38,905 nt of DNA, from the IMG/VR virus record IMGVR_UViG_3300003322_000356, positions 1 to 38,905 of that record; one strand, given 5' to 3'. The stretch's first letter is position 1. Each line of letters opens with the position of its first letter. A model generated the notes under the pieces. It worked only from the letters and a program-made list of their open reading frames with translations, ran no database searches and had not been told where the DNA came from. The position numbers and the translations under genes were made by a program. The stretch is from a virus. Below are positions 14,935 through 23,403 of this stretch, piece by piece.

Positions 14935-16251
14935 TCAATACTGCTGCCAGCCATAACCATCGTAGAAACTGCCGGCCGGGCCACCACCATACGATCCGGC
15001 ACCGGTCGTCACGCCTGATGTGGTATTAGAACCACCCAGCTTGGCGAATTGGTTGTACAGGCCGAGCGCCGAGCCGGCCGCCCCCAGGGCGTTCGCCGTC
15101 GGATTCGTGTAAATCGGCTGGCTGTTCGTGCCCGTATTGGTTCCAGAACTCGTATATGTCGAGCCCAGGTTCGTATAGGGCTGCAACAGCGAATTGACCT
15201 GCAGCGCGCGGTTGATGCCGGCATTGTTCGCGTTCTGGTTGTAGCCATAGAGCTGGGCCAGATTGCCGGACAGGAGGCCCGAACCGGCGATGGAGGCGGC
15301 GTTGTTCTGAGCCTGCGTCTGCAGGCCGGCGTTCACGTTCGTGTTGTCGGCCGCCTGGCGCAACTGCGCGTTCTGCAGTTCAGCCTGTTGGCGCAGCGCG
15401 GCGTTCTGCTGGGCGACGCCATATTGCTGACCACTCAGGCCTTGGAGAGCGGAGAGAGCACGGTCCTGACCCTGGCTGAATGCGTTCGATTGGGCGCCGG
15501 TGGTGGCCGCGATGTTCGCGAGCCCCAGCTGCTGCGCGGCATTGGTGGCCTGCTTCGAGTAGTCGGACAGCGCGAGACCCTCGGCGATGCCTTGGCGGGA
15601 ACTGCCGAACTGGCCGGCCGAGATTGCGTTGCCGCGTATTCCCGGCAGGATCTGGCGCTGCAGCGTGTCGGTGACATTGCCCAGATTTGTCCGGAAGGCC
15701 TGATTGCTCTGGTCGATGCCGCTTTGCAACGACGCCTTTAGGTAGGGATTTTCCGCCGCATTCCCGTAGATAAAGTTCTGATAGGCTGGCGAGAGATTGA
15801 TGTCGTTCTGGGACGGCGCGGCGATCTGTGCAGCGTTTGCCACGGCCGCGCCAATCGTCGGTGCCTGGTTCCCTTTCAGCAGGCCGTAGCCGGCATTCCG
15901 GATCGCATTCACATCGTCGCCGGCCCCGCCATTCAGGTAGTTGCTGGCCAGGTCACCGATGAATTGCGAGCCCTGGCTCTGTGGCTGACCCAGAAGCGAG
16001 CGATATCGATCCAGCAGACCCTGCTGTCCGTTCGCGCCGAAGAAAATCTCCTGAATACGTGGATCTAGCTGCTGCTGGGAGGTGGAACTGGTCGTGCCTG
16101 ATGTGGTGCCGGTCGAGGTCCCGCTTTGCTTCACGCCACTGCCACCGACCGCGCTACCCAGCGCCCCACCGATCGCGCCGCCGATCCCCGGCGCAATCGT
16201 ATTACCGATGATCGAGCCCGCGATCGGCAGCAAGCTGCTAAAAAGTCCCAT
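14935..16251 (-). CDS. Internal/ejection protein with Gly-rich N-terminus (438 aa)
   Basis: MGLFSSLLPIAGSIIGNTIA and a following GIGGAIGGALGSAVGG give a glycine-zipper-like membrane-active start. The rest is Asn/Gln/Ala-rich with heptad-like helices (QGIAEGLALSDYSKQATNAA) and a Gly/Ser/Tyr C-terminus. This fits an ejection protein. The leader carries a 21-base element identical to the one in front of the major capsid gene, with a CGCC-GTGA-GGCG hairpin next to the AGGAG site, hinting at similar translation control. Confidence 0.72.
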   Translation of the reverse strand: MGLFSSLLPIAGSIIGNTIAPGIGGAIGGALGSAVGGSGVKQSGTSTGTTSGTTSSTSQQQLDPRIQEIFFGANGQQGLLDRYRSLLGQPQSQGSQFIGDLASNYLNGGAGDDVNAIRNAGYGLLKGNQAPTIGAAVANAAQIAAPSQNDINLSPAYQNFIYGNAAENPYLKASLQSGIDQSNQAFRTNLGNVTDTLQRQILPGIRGNAISAGQFGSSRQGIAEGLALSDYSKQATNAAQQLGLANIAATTGAQSNAFSQGQDRALSALQGLSGQQYGVAQQNAALRQQAELQNAQLRQAADNTNVNAGLQTQAQNNAASIAGSGLLSGNLAQLYGYNQNANNAGINRALQVNSLLQPYTNLGSTYTSSGTNTGTNSQPIYTNPTANALGAAGSALGLYNQFAKLGGSNTTSGVTTGAGSYGGGPAGSFYDGYGWQQY

Positions 16252-16260
16252 GATGAAAAG

Positions 16261-16281
16261 CTCCTATCGCCTCACGGCGTA
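16261..16281 (-). promoter_or_regulatory. Repeated 5' leader with hairpin and ribosome site
   Basis: Exact 21-base match to 24337-24357. On the transcribed strand it contains CGCCGTGAGGCG (4-bp stem, GTGA tetraloop) then ATAGGAG, 9 nt before the ATG at 16251. Probably a translation or stability element for an abundant virion protein. Confidence 0.6.
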
Positions 16282-16292
16282 CAAAATCGAAA

Positions 16293-16574
16293 TCAGCCCA
16301 GCAGGATCCACAAGCCGGCCGTAGCGTTATACCAGTAAATGCCTTTCCCGGAGCCTGGGTTCCAGTGGGTGCCGTCGGCGTGGCGGATATCGCCGTCGCT
16401 GGGCTTCTCTGGCGGTGCATGCACGGCGTCCAGGTGCCCCTGCGCCAGCAAGAAGATAGCCGCGGCCACGCGCGACTCCAGCTCGCGCAGATAGCGCCCG
16501 ACATCATCGAAGGATTGGAACTGGCCAGGGTTGCCGACCGAGAACTGAATGGTGCCGAGAGTGGGAGTGCGCAT
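16293..16574 (-). CDS. Small virion-associated protein (93 aa)
   Basis: MRTPTLGTIQFSVGNPGQFQ then a helical part (VGRYLRELESRVAAAIFLLA) and a C-terminus HADGTHWNPGSGKGIYWYNATAG, a short beta motif frequent at the ends of phage fibre or fibre-anchoring proteins. Starts directly at the stop of the tail-nozzle gene. Likely a minor tail component. Confidence 0.65.
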   Translation of the reverse strand: MRTPTLGTIQFSVGNPGQFQSFDDVGRYLRELESRVAAAIFLLAQGHLDAVHAPPEKPSDGDIRHADGTHWNPGSGKGIYWYNATAGLWILLG

Positions 16575-18143
16575 TTACCATTCCCCCTCATTGTCCACAT
16601 CGATATCGAACGAATCCAGGCGCGCGAAATACGCGCTGCCACTTTCGATCCTGATCGCGATATAGCGGCCGGATGCAAACAGGTCGCAGGCGATCGTGGA
16701 GCCGATGATGTGCTCGACGGCCGGCCCATATTCCGGGTCAAGATATGGATCGTTGGATGCGCCCACCCGCACCATGACGGTGTCACCTTCGGCGCCACTC
16801 ACGCGCAGGCGAATGCCTTTCACCAGCTTGCGGGTTTCCGGCGAGCCGAAGTCCAGACCGACACGCTCGAGGAACCATTGCGGCTTCACGCCATCAAAGC
16901 TGGCTGACGTGTCCAACAGATACAAACGCTGGTTGTTCGATGCCGTCAGCACGCGCGTAGTATTCGGCGTGAAATCCGGGCCATTCCAGGCGGTCAAATC
17001 CGAGTTCCATGGGTCACTATCCGAATCCCAGGTGTCGCCCAGCGAGCTATCCACTGCGCCGTAGTTGGCATGATGTACGGCCGGAAGGTCACGGTACGAT
17101 ACCGTCCGGTCCTTGAAGTTCCATACCAGCGCCTTGTTCGGGATGCTGCTGCCTGCCTGCGGATAGCACACCCAGATCTCATTCAGGAACGGGTTCTTGA
17201 CCACGAAGGCCCGGTCGATGGCCGAGGCGTCGAAGTCCTGGAACAGCGCGCGGCGCGATTGCTTGTCCAAGATCGACTGCGCGTTCTGGCCATCGTGGAT
17301 GATCACATCCGAGCCGGTGAGGACAAAGTGATAGGTGTCGTTCTCCACGATGCAGTTGCGGTTCAGGGCGCCAGAGGTACCTGTCACCTGCTGGAAATCC
17401 ATCACGAAAGAGCTGCCGGTGTAGGTCATGCGCCAAATGGCGTCTTCCTTGTAGATCATGAACGAGTCCCGCAGCTGCAGGCCGTCGATAATCTCGCCCG
17501 GACTCGACGCAAGGTCATTTTCGCCAGCTTCCTGTGTCGGGTCAGATGGATCCCACGTGGCCGGCACGGATCCAGGCTCCGCGGCGCTGGACCATTTCAC
17601 CATATGGCGGAAATTTATTCCGGCCTTTGTTACGTTCAGCGCCACGAGGAAATTCCTGTAGGCGCGCAGCGACTTGCAGAAGGTGTTCGCAGGCCAGTTA
17701 TCCAGCTGAACGCAGCGGTTAGCGATGTTCAGGTCCCAACGCTGCGGCGGGTCGATAGTGTTACCCGCATTCAGGACAGGGATGCCGGAAAGAAGCGTGC
17801 TGGTCCACTGGTTCGGTGTGCCGGTGTAATCCACGTCGATACCGGCGTTCTGACGCGTCAGGTTCGTATGCACCGCCGCACCGCCGCTGATCGTAGTGGC
17901 GTAAATCTTCGCTGCACCAGCATACAACCAATAGCGAGTGGCGCCCGCTGATGCTGCGACCACGTGAAATGGGATTACCGATGGCACACCATATGCTGAT
18001 CCATGACCGAGAAACTGCTGCGCATAGCCATCGAGGAACCGAACGTTATTCGCGTCGGTCCAGGCCGGCAGCGGCAACTCATGCTTGGACAGGTCTTTGA
18101 TGACACCTGCACTGCCGCAATTCGGGACGCGCACATATGGCAT
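16575..18143 (-). CDS. P22 gp10/SU10-type tail nozzle (packaged-DNA stabilisation) protein
   Basis: 522 residues from ATG 18143 (MPYVRVPNCGSAGVIKDLS); an AAGGA site precedes it, whereas the TTG 6 nt upstream is unlikely. Features: WTDANNVRFLDGYAQQFLGH, KSLRAYRNFLVALNV, LQLRDSFMIYKEDAIWRM, a beta-propeller-like repeat region, VSYRDLPAVHHANYG, and a C-terminal beta domain. This is the family of short-tail nozzle proteins that plug the neck of podoviruses. Its presence with the adaptor and 777-aa portal identifies a podovirus-type virion. Confidence 0.85.
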   Translation of the reverse strand: MPYVRVPNCGSAGVIKDLSKHELPLPAWTDANNVRFLDGYAQQFLGHGSAYGVPSVIPFHVVAASAGATRYWLYAGAAKIYATTISGGAAVHTNLTRQNAGIDVDYTGTPNQWTSTLLSGIPVLNAGNTIDPPQRWDLNIANRCVQLDNWPANTFCKSLRAYRNFLVALNVTKAGINFRHMVKWSSAAEPGSVPATWDPSDPTQEAGENDLASSPGEIIDGLQLRDSFMIYKEDAIWRMTYTGSSFVMDFQQVTGTSGALNRNCIVENDTYHFVLTGSDVIIHDGQNAQSILDKQSRRALFQDFDASAIDRAFVVKNPFLNEIWVCYPQAGSSIPNKALVWNFKDRTVSYRDLPAVHHANYGAVDSSLGDTWDSDSDPWNSDLTAWNGPDFTPNTTRVLTASNNQRLYLLDTSASFDGVKPQWFLERVGLDFGSPETRKLVKGIRLRVSGAEGDTVMVRVGASNDPYLDPEYGPAVEHIIGSTIACDLFASGRYIAIRIESGSAYFARLDSFDIDVDNEGEW

Positions 18144-18145
18144 GG

Positions 18146-18394
18146 TCAATCCTTTACCAACTGTGCACGCAGCTCAGCCTGCCGTTCGTTCCACATAGAG
18201 ATGCGCTCTTGATCACCTTCAAGGATTGCGCGCACGGCCCGCGTATCGTTTTCACGAAGCTGGGCCAAAATCGGGGCATTCAGGACGGCAGCGGATGGCA
18301 GGCGCGAGTCGATCTCATCTTGTTCATCCGTCGTCGCCTCGCGCTCTTTCTGACATTGTTCCTTATCGTCCCAATAGAGAATTCTAGAGTTCAT
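18146..18394 (-). CDS. Small charged protein next to the tail fibre (82 aa)
   Basis: MNSRILYWDDKEQCQKEREA followed by a helical charged body ending RQAELRAQLVKD. Lies directly after the fibre gene, where fibre chaperones or assembly proteins usually sit, and its stop overlaps the region just before the nozzle start. The assignment as assembly factor is positional only. Confidence 0.6.
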   Translation of the reverse strand: MNSRILYWDDKEQCQKEREATTDEQDEIDSRLPSAAVLNAPILAQLRENDTRAVRAILEGDQERISMWNERQAELRAQLVKD

Positions 18395-18403
18395 ACACGT
18401 ACC

Positions 18404-19747
18404 CTATGTCTTAGAAATGCCGTAAACGCGAACTTGCCCGTTTGCCTGGAAATTCCCTGCACCCCATAACAACCGGAAACCAGAAATTGCATTCGCAGAT
18501 ACATAATCCGCTACGGAATACAGCCCCAGCATCGATCCAGCCGTTGGCGACATCACTCCGCTGACGACCACTACTTTGGGGCGAGATGCACTCACGTCGT
18601 TCACGTTGGCGACAAAAATTTGGAATGATCCACCAACACCGACCGCCCAATTACTTGAAGCAGACAAGTCAATCAATGAACTACTCGTAGAGGGAAAAGT
18701 AGTGCCCGCACTGAATTCCTGGAAACCATATTTGCTGCCGCTATCCACAACGCCAGCATTGGCAAACCGTAAATTTAGATGGCTCGCTGTACCAGGCGTG
18801 ATCTGGTCACCTATGATGAGATATTCATCGAATGTGGAACTGAAAACGTTAAGGAAATCAATGTTCGCAACGGCCGTTACATTTACGGTGGCAAGCAGCA
18901 CAAGTGCCGGCGGAGTTACCGTAACTGCAGCGCCGCTAGCCTTGTTGTAGCTGATGACTCGAACCGCACCGGAACCTTCGCCGCGCACAATCGCCCGATC
19001 TCCTACAGCGGTTGTGATGTTTGATGCACCGGGCAGGTCCAGGTTAGCGCTATGCGTCAGAGTCAGGATGCCATCGAACACCAGCGTGCGCTCGGCACCA
19101 GCGGGAAGGGTCATTGCGGTGATGGTCGTTGTGCCTGTGACATGTAGCAGGTTTCCCGTGACCACTGTGTTCTGCAGGTCAATGGTCGCCGCACTGGGGA
19201 CATTCGCTCCCTTGCTCTCGTCCACTGCATAACCGCTGAAAGTGCGCGTGAATGCTGCGACGGCACCGGTCGAGGCGAGAAAGCCTAAGCTCTGCGCTGG
19301 CAGCGCGGAGCTGAACGCCAGTTGGTCCACATAGTTCTTCGTGACCGAGAACAGCCGGAAGTTCGTGCCGTCGAATGTCGCGCGATATTTCTGACCAGGC
19401 ACCAGATCATTTGCAGCCAAGGCCTGCCCAGAAACGGAAAGAAGGCTCACGGCGCCAAGGCCCGAAACGTTCATCGTGGCTGCGCCTGTGTTCGCAATGA
19501 CAGGAGAAAACACAATGGACATGTTGTCCACGTAGGAGGGAAGCGGCGGAGTGGGTAGCAGCGTATATGCATTCGCGACACCACCGTTCGCACCGCCTAC
19601 GACCACCGCGCCCGTCAGGCCTGCAAAGCAGTTCTGCAGGACGGATTTCACCAGGCGAAGATGGTCATCACCTTGTAGCTTCCTATCCGACCCTGAAGGG
19701 TTCGCGGAAACAAGGTTGCCGATGTAATTGCCAGTTTCGAGTGCCAT
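18404..19747 (-). CDS. Tail fibre protein, likely receptor-binding (447 aa)
   Basis: Start MALETGNYIGNLVSANPSGS; this N-terminus with RKLQGDDHLRLVKSVLQNCF is a widespread virion-attachment module of podovirus tail fibres. The body is beta-rich (NTGAATMNVSGLGAVSLLS, DLQNTVVTGNLLHV) and the C-terminus (PTAGSMLGLYSVADYVSANA) looks like a globular tip. Notably this protein has no variable repeat, so the DGR does not diversify the apparent receptor-binding protein. Codon use toward the 3' end is less G+C-rich than in neighbouring genes, suggesting an exchanged tip. Confidence 0.82.
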   Translation of the reverse strand: MALETGNYIGNLVSANPSGSDRKLQGDDHLRLVKSVLQNCFAGLTGAVVVGGANGGVANAYTLLPTPPLPSYVDNMSIVFSPVIANTGAATMNVSGLGAVSLLSVSGQALAANDLVPGQKYRATFDGTNFRLFSVTKNYVDQLAFSSALPAQSLGFLASTGAVAAFTRTFSGYAVDESKGANVPSAATIDLQNTVVTGNLLHVTGTTTITAMTLPAGAERTLVFDGILTLTHSANLDLPGASNITTAVGDRAIVRGEGSGAVRVISYNKASGAAVTVTPPALVLLATVNVTAVANIDFLNVFSSTFDEYLIIGDQITPGTASHLNLRFANAGVVDSGSKYGFQEFSAGTTFPSTSSSLIDLSASSNWAVGVGGSFQIFVANVNDVSASRPKVVVVSGVMSPTAGSMLGLYSVADYVSANAISGFRLLWGAGNFQANGQVRVYGISKT

Positions 19748-19748
19748 A

Positions 19749-20387
19749 TCAGCATGTACCTCCATCGACGCGAACCCGCATCGGGCCGGTCTTGTTAAAT
19801 TCGACCAAGTTGGCGCCATCGATCGCATCGAGGAAGCGCAGATTGAAGCTGTCGCGTAATGGAAGGTTGCGGGAATAATCCGCCGCCTCTACCAGCGTCG
19901 CGAACAGGTAGACGTTCGGCCACTTCGCAAGGATGCTGTTCAGCGGTGCCAGATCGGTCAGATTCGGGACATCGGCGCGGTACATGGCGCTCAGGGTGTA
20001 GATGGCGTCCGGCGTCGGGCCCAGATAGAGCTGCTCGCCAATCACGGTGTAGCAGCGCGGACGCCCGGCACTTGCCGGCGAAAACGAATAGTTGAATTCG
20101 TCCGGGTCCATGTAGTCAAGATTGCGTTCGACGCCTGGAATCGACAGCGATTTGACGGCCAACAGATCAGTGGGCAGCGTCGCATATTCCTGGCCGGCGA
20201 CCGTGGTAATCGATCCCACGAAGTCGGAAACGCGCTCCTGAAGCCTTGTGCGGATGCGAATCTCTGCCAGGTAGATCAGGTCAGGAATCGTACCGGTCAG
20301 GTCATTTCGATGCATCCAGCTGGCCACGAGATCCTTCAACCAGGTATAGTCCCGCGTCGTCGAGACGCTCTGCACGACAATGGTCAT
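19749..20387 (-). CDS. Head-tail adaptor protein
   Basis: 212 residues. Helical N-terminus (TWLKDLVASWMHRNDL, IPDLIYLAEIRIRTRLQ), then ATLPTDLLAVKSLSI, RPRCYTVIGEQLYLGPTPDA and WPNVYLFATLVEAADY. This order matches the phage adaptor family (tail tubular protein A / SU10 adaptor type) binding under the portal. Start coupled to the previous stop (ATGA). Confidence 0.83.
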   Translation of the reverse strand: MTIVVQSVSTTRDYTWLKDLVASWMHRNDLTGTIPDLIYLAEIRIRTRLQERVSDFVGSITTVAGQEYATLPTDLLAVKSLSIPGVERNLDYMDPDEFNYSFSPASAGRPRCYTVIGEQLYLGPTPDAIYTLSAMYRADVPNLTDLAPLNSILAKWPNVYLFATLVEAADYSRNLPLRDSFNLRFLDAIDGANLVEFNKTGPMRVRVDGGTC

Positions 20388-21328
20388 GGCGCCGCCTCGA
20401 AGATTTCATAGGCAACGGTGGACGTGTCCGTGCCGCTGCTGCTGGTGATCGTGAAAGACACGCCGGCCGAGCGCGCCGACACGCGTAGGAATCCGGGAGT
20501 GCCTCCATCAGCATTGCTGGTCAGGAAAATGCGGCTCGTTGCCGTCACGCTGGTGTTCGCCACCACCGAGGAACCGGCTACCAGCGTTGCCGTGCCTTGC
20601 TTGGCATTCGCGCCCTCGCGCACGCGGAAGCCGAAGCCCAGCGTGTTCGCTACCACATTGCCGTTATTGAAGGCGTGTGGAGCAGAGCCCTTCGCGTTGT
20701 AATTGATGCCGATGTTCGTGTCGGCGCCCTGAGCGGTGAAGGATGGCGCCGCTGTGGCGATCGCGCCTGTGACGCCCAGGAAGTTCACAGCCGAAGCTGT
20801 GTGCGAAACACGGAACTGTTCCAGCGCGCCGCCGCCGGTAAGGAATCGAATCGAACCGACGCCCTTCGAATAGATCCCATAATTGATGTCAGTATCGCTT
20901 CCCTCGACGCCAGTGCGTGGTTCGCCCGCAGTGATCGCACCGACCGACTGCACGCGGTTCACCGAGTTCGTTGGGGCCTGGCTCACGCGGAGGGATTCCG
21001 CACCGGCTACGCCGCCCAGGGACACCTGGCCCGTCGCCACCAAGGTGGTTGTGGTAATCGGATTGCCGTCCTGCGGGTCTTCCAACAGCACGTCAGCGAT
21101 GGTGCGCGGCGAAATCCCCGTGCCGCTGATCTGCAGGGTGTAACGACCGTCCGCGGCGTAGAACTCGAAGTAGCCATTCGCGTCCGTCGTGATCGGGTTC
21201 GTGCGGGGCGTTGAACCGTTATCCGAATAGATCGTGACCGAGCCACCGCCGAAGGCAGTGACGAGTACCGAAACGCCGACGGCCGGCATGCCGCTGTCCA
21301 ACAGCACGCTATTGAAGTATTTCTGCAT
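20384..21328 (-). CDS. Fibre-like structural protein (314 aa)
   Basis: Begins MQKYFNSVLLDSGMPAVGVS; an Ig/carboxypeptidase-regulatory-like segment (YSDNGSTPRTNPITTDANGYFEFYAADGRYTLQI, read in parts) is followed by beta-repeat sequence and a C-terminal beta domain. The N-terminal pattern is common in head-fibre or tail-fibre proteins of podoviruses. Sits between the collagen-like gene and the neck adaptor. Confidence 0.72.
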   Translation of the reverse strand: MQKYFNSVLLDSGMPAVGVSVLVTAFGGGSVTIYSDNGSTPRTNPITTDANGYFEFYAADGRYTLQISGTGISPRTIADVLLEDPQDGNPITTTTLVATGQVSLGGVAGAESLRVSQAPTNSVNRVQSVGAITAGEPRTGVEGSDTDINYGIYSKGVGSIRFLTGGGALEQFRVSHTASAVNFLGVTGAIATAAPSFTAQGADTNIGINYNAKGSAPHAFNNGNVVANTLGFGFRVREGANAKQGTATLVAGSSVVANTSVTATSRIFLTSNADGGTPGFLRVSARSAGVSFTITSSSGTDTSTVAYEIFEAAP

Positions 21329-21654
21329 CAGATTCTCCCTGGCCAGATGCGGAAGGCTGCGTTGTCCGGGTTGTTCACCAGGCGCCGGATATGGTCCTCG
21401 TTGGCCATGAACTCGTGGAACGTGATGTTCTGCTCATTGCAGTAGCGCTCGATGATCACGTCCGGTATGCAGGCCGCATGACGCATCTCGCTACTGCCGT
21501 GGAAGCCCTCGTTATGGCGCGCCTTGGCGTAATCGACGATCGGCGTGCAGTCCTGAATGCGTTCGAACGTGATCAGGGCGCCATGCACATGGATGCGGGT
21601 ATGCACGGCGTCTTTCGCCCGCTTTTGCATCCGGGCTTGCAGGACTGGATTCAC
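21328..21654 (-). CDS. Hypothetical phage protein (108 aa)
   Basis: GTG start in a GTGA overlap with the collagen-like gene; its TGA overlaps the next ATG. Compact mixed protein with His/Cys residues (HVHGALITFERIQDC, MRHAACIPDVIIERYC). Metal binding is possible. Found inside the structural operon, but no family is recognised. Confidence 0.6.
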   Translation of the reverse strand: MNPVLQARMQKRAKDAVHTRIHVHGALITFERIQDCTPIVDYAKARHNEGFHGSSEMRHAACIPDVIIERYCNEQNITFHEFMANEDHIRRLVNNPDNAAFRIWPGRI

Positions 21655-22499
21655 AGCAGAACCTCCTGTCCTGGGCGTGCGGTGAAGGTCGGCGTGCCGG
21701 TGGTGTTCTCCGTAACCAGCTGCGCCCAGGCGCCGGCCGGGATGACGCCGGTCAGTACACTGGTGCCGTTGGCGTTGAGCGTGACAGTAAGTCCGAGCGC
21801 CTGCGTCAGGCCGTTCGACGCGCGGATAACTTCCTGCGTGCCAGTGGTGCAGCTGCTGTCCGTGTAGACACGCAGGTAGACAGTGCCAACCTGGCCGCTA
21901 GCGAGCGTGGAGCTGACAGCGATATCCACGCCATAGGCCACCATGGCATCGCGACTGGCCGACACCTGGAAGCATGTGTTCAGCGCACGCGTCTGATAGC
22001 TGAAACTGCGAGATGGTGCTGTACCGGCTGGGCCTTGCGGCCCCTGCGGGCCGATCAGCGTTGCCAACCATTGTGCTTCGGTACCGGGAAAACCATTGTC
22101 CACGGCAACCTGATAGGCGGATCGACCATCGTTTCCTTGAGCACCCATGCTGCCTTGGGGGCCGGCCGTGCCGTCGTTACCCTGCGGTCCTTGAATACCC
22201 TGTATGCCTTGTACACCCTGTGGTCCCTGTGGCCCTTGTGGACCAACAGTCAGCGGGACACTGAGCACGCCGCCAGAGAGCTGCAGGCCGGCACCGATGC
22301 GATGGCAGGCTGGGACTGCGCCCGTGCTGGTAGGCCCCATGGAAGCCAAGCAGTCATCCGAGCTATCCGGCTGCATGAACTTGCTCAGGTATGCAGTATT
22401 GGCGGCGTTACGCTGGTCCAAGCGCCATGCATAGGGTGTCTGGGCTTGCGCCGCGCAGCTTACGGCGAGTAGGAGCAGAGTGGTGATGAACTTCTTCAT
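21651..22499 (-). CDS. Collagen-like protein with signal peptide (282 aa)
   Basis: Start MKKFITTLLLLAVSCAAQAQ is preferred over a longer in-frame start since it gives a clear Sec signal peptide with an AQA cleavage site. Residues about 90-150 hold Gly-X-Y runs (GPQGPQGPQGVQGIQGIQGP, then GPQGSMGAQGNDG) and a later GPQGPQGPAG, separated by a short globular DNGFPGTEAQWLATL unit that is common between phage collagen repeats. The C-terminal about 110 residues are a beta domain with two Cys. Collagen-like fibres are common in phages, but an N-terminal signal peptide is odd for a virion protein assembled in the cytoplasm. Confidence 0.8.
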   Translation of the reverse strand: MKKFITTLLLLAVSCAAQAQTPYAWRLDQRNAANTAYLSKFMQPDSSDDCLASMGPTSTGAVPACHRIGAGLQLSGGVLSVPLTVGPQGPQGPQGVQGIQGIQGPQGNDGTAGPQGSMGAQGNDGRSAYQVAVDNGFPGTEAQWLATLIGPQGPQGPAGTAPSRSFSYQTRALNTCFQVSASRDAMVAYGVDIAVSSTLASGQVGTVYLRVYTDSSCTTGTQEVIRASNGLTQALGLTVTLNANGTSVLTGVIPAGAWAQLVTENTTGTPTFTARPGQEVLL

Positions 22500-22509
22500 G
22501 GTGGCTCCC

Positions 22510-22818
22510 TTAGCAGTCTTCCAGCGGCACCACGTTGACGGTGCCGGCGGCCGTGTCCTGAATGGCGGCCACATGGGTGACGTTGCGCGGCACGTCCAGG
22601 ATCAGATCGTCGCCCGGCACCACCATGGCGTCGGTAGCGAGTGCAGTCAGCCCAGCAATGCCGATGCGCACGTGGGCGTTGGCGGTAGCGGTGATTCGGA
22701 TATAGCGTGGTACTTCGCCGCTGGACGCGGGCGGAATGGGGGCACTCACGGAGGCCGCGCCGGTCGTCAGGTTGATGCCGGTGGCCGTGATCACCATGCT
22801 GGCTCGGTTGCGGTACAT
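22510..22818 (-). CDS. Small structural protein (102 aa)
   Basis: Beta-rich (MVITATGINLTTGAASVS, RYIRITATANAHVRIGIAGL, VNVVPLEDC) with an ATG preceded by GTAGGAGAG. Lies between the decoration-like gene and the collagen-like gene. It resembles small phage structural proteins of unknown role. Confidence 0.62.
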   Translation of the reverse strand: MYRNRASMVITATGINLTTGAASVSAPIPPASSGEVPRYIRITATANAHVRIGIAGLTALATDAMVVPGDDLILDVPRNVTHVAAIQDTAAGTVNVVPLEDC

Positions 22819-22839
22819 GATCTCTCCTACGGAATTCAG

Positions 22840-22865
22840 AAAAAAGAAACGGCCCCGAAGGGCCG
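22840..22865 (-). terminator. Leftward terminator/attenuator after the head genes
   Basis: CGGCCC-TTCG-GGGCCG on the minus strand (22865-22850), then TTTCTTTTTT. It lies between the head genes and the tail genes, so it may give more head than tail message. Confidence 0.75.
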
Positions 22866-22890
22866 CTCGCCTGCATGATCGAAAGGCAGA

Positions 22891-23358
22891 TCAGGTCAGG
22901 TAGTAATGGATGTAGACGAAGCCGGTCAGGCCGGCCGTGGTGGCGGAGCCTGTCCCGGTGATGAACTGGCTCGTCGTCATTTTTTGAACCGACTTACCGT
23001 TCGCACCCTTGTCGTCGATGTTGTTGACGACCTTTTCGGTACCGCCCAGAGCATAGGTGTCGATCAGGTTTGCGCTGGAGGTCGTGCCATTCGCCGCGGT
23101 ACCGAAGCTGCCGTTGGCCGCGCCGGTGGACTTCGTCAGCACATCGATTTCCAACCTGTCGACGATGATCGGCACATTCTCCGGGTTCTGCCAGGCGAAG
23201 AGAGCGCCACCGGTGGTGGCTGCTACCCCGGTAATCGCTACCTTGGCAATCTTGCAGTTCCGGTGACCGGTGCCACCGACTTTCAGCACTTCCGATGCAG
23301 TGGCATCTTCGACAAAGGCCACACCGCCATCGTTCCGCTGAACGAGGTTCGTTCCCAT
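22891..23358 (-). CDS. Putative capsid decoration protein (155 aa)
   Basis: MGTNLVQRNDGGVAFVEDAT; Gly/Ala/Thr-rich and beta-predicted throughout (VPIIVDRLEIDVLT, TAGLTGFVYIHYYLT). Follows the major capsid gene directly and is flanked by hairpins, which suggests high expression. Decoration (cement) protein is the likely role by size and position. No family match claimed. Confidence 0.65.
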   Translation of the reverse strand: MGTNLVQRNDGGVAFVEDATASEVLKVGGTGHRNCKIAKVAITGVAATTGGALFAWQNPENVPIIVDRLEIDVLTKSTGAANGSFGTAANGTTSSANLIDTYALGGTEKVVNNIDDKGANGKSVQKMTTSQFITGTGSATTAGLTGFVYIHYYLT

Positions 23359-23376
23359 AATTTTCTCCTTGAAGAA

Positions 23377-23394
23377 GCGGGGCCGAAGCCCCGC
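23377..23394 (-). other. Stable hairpin between capsid and decoration genes
   Basis: GCGGGGC-TTCG-GCCCCGC without a T-run. Seven G+C-rich pairs with a UUCG tetraloop, just upstream of the decoration ribosome site. Likely an mRNA-stabilising or processing element for abundant capsid messages. Confidence 0.55.
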
Positions 23395-23403
23395 GCAGAT
23401 TGA

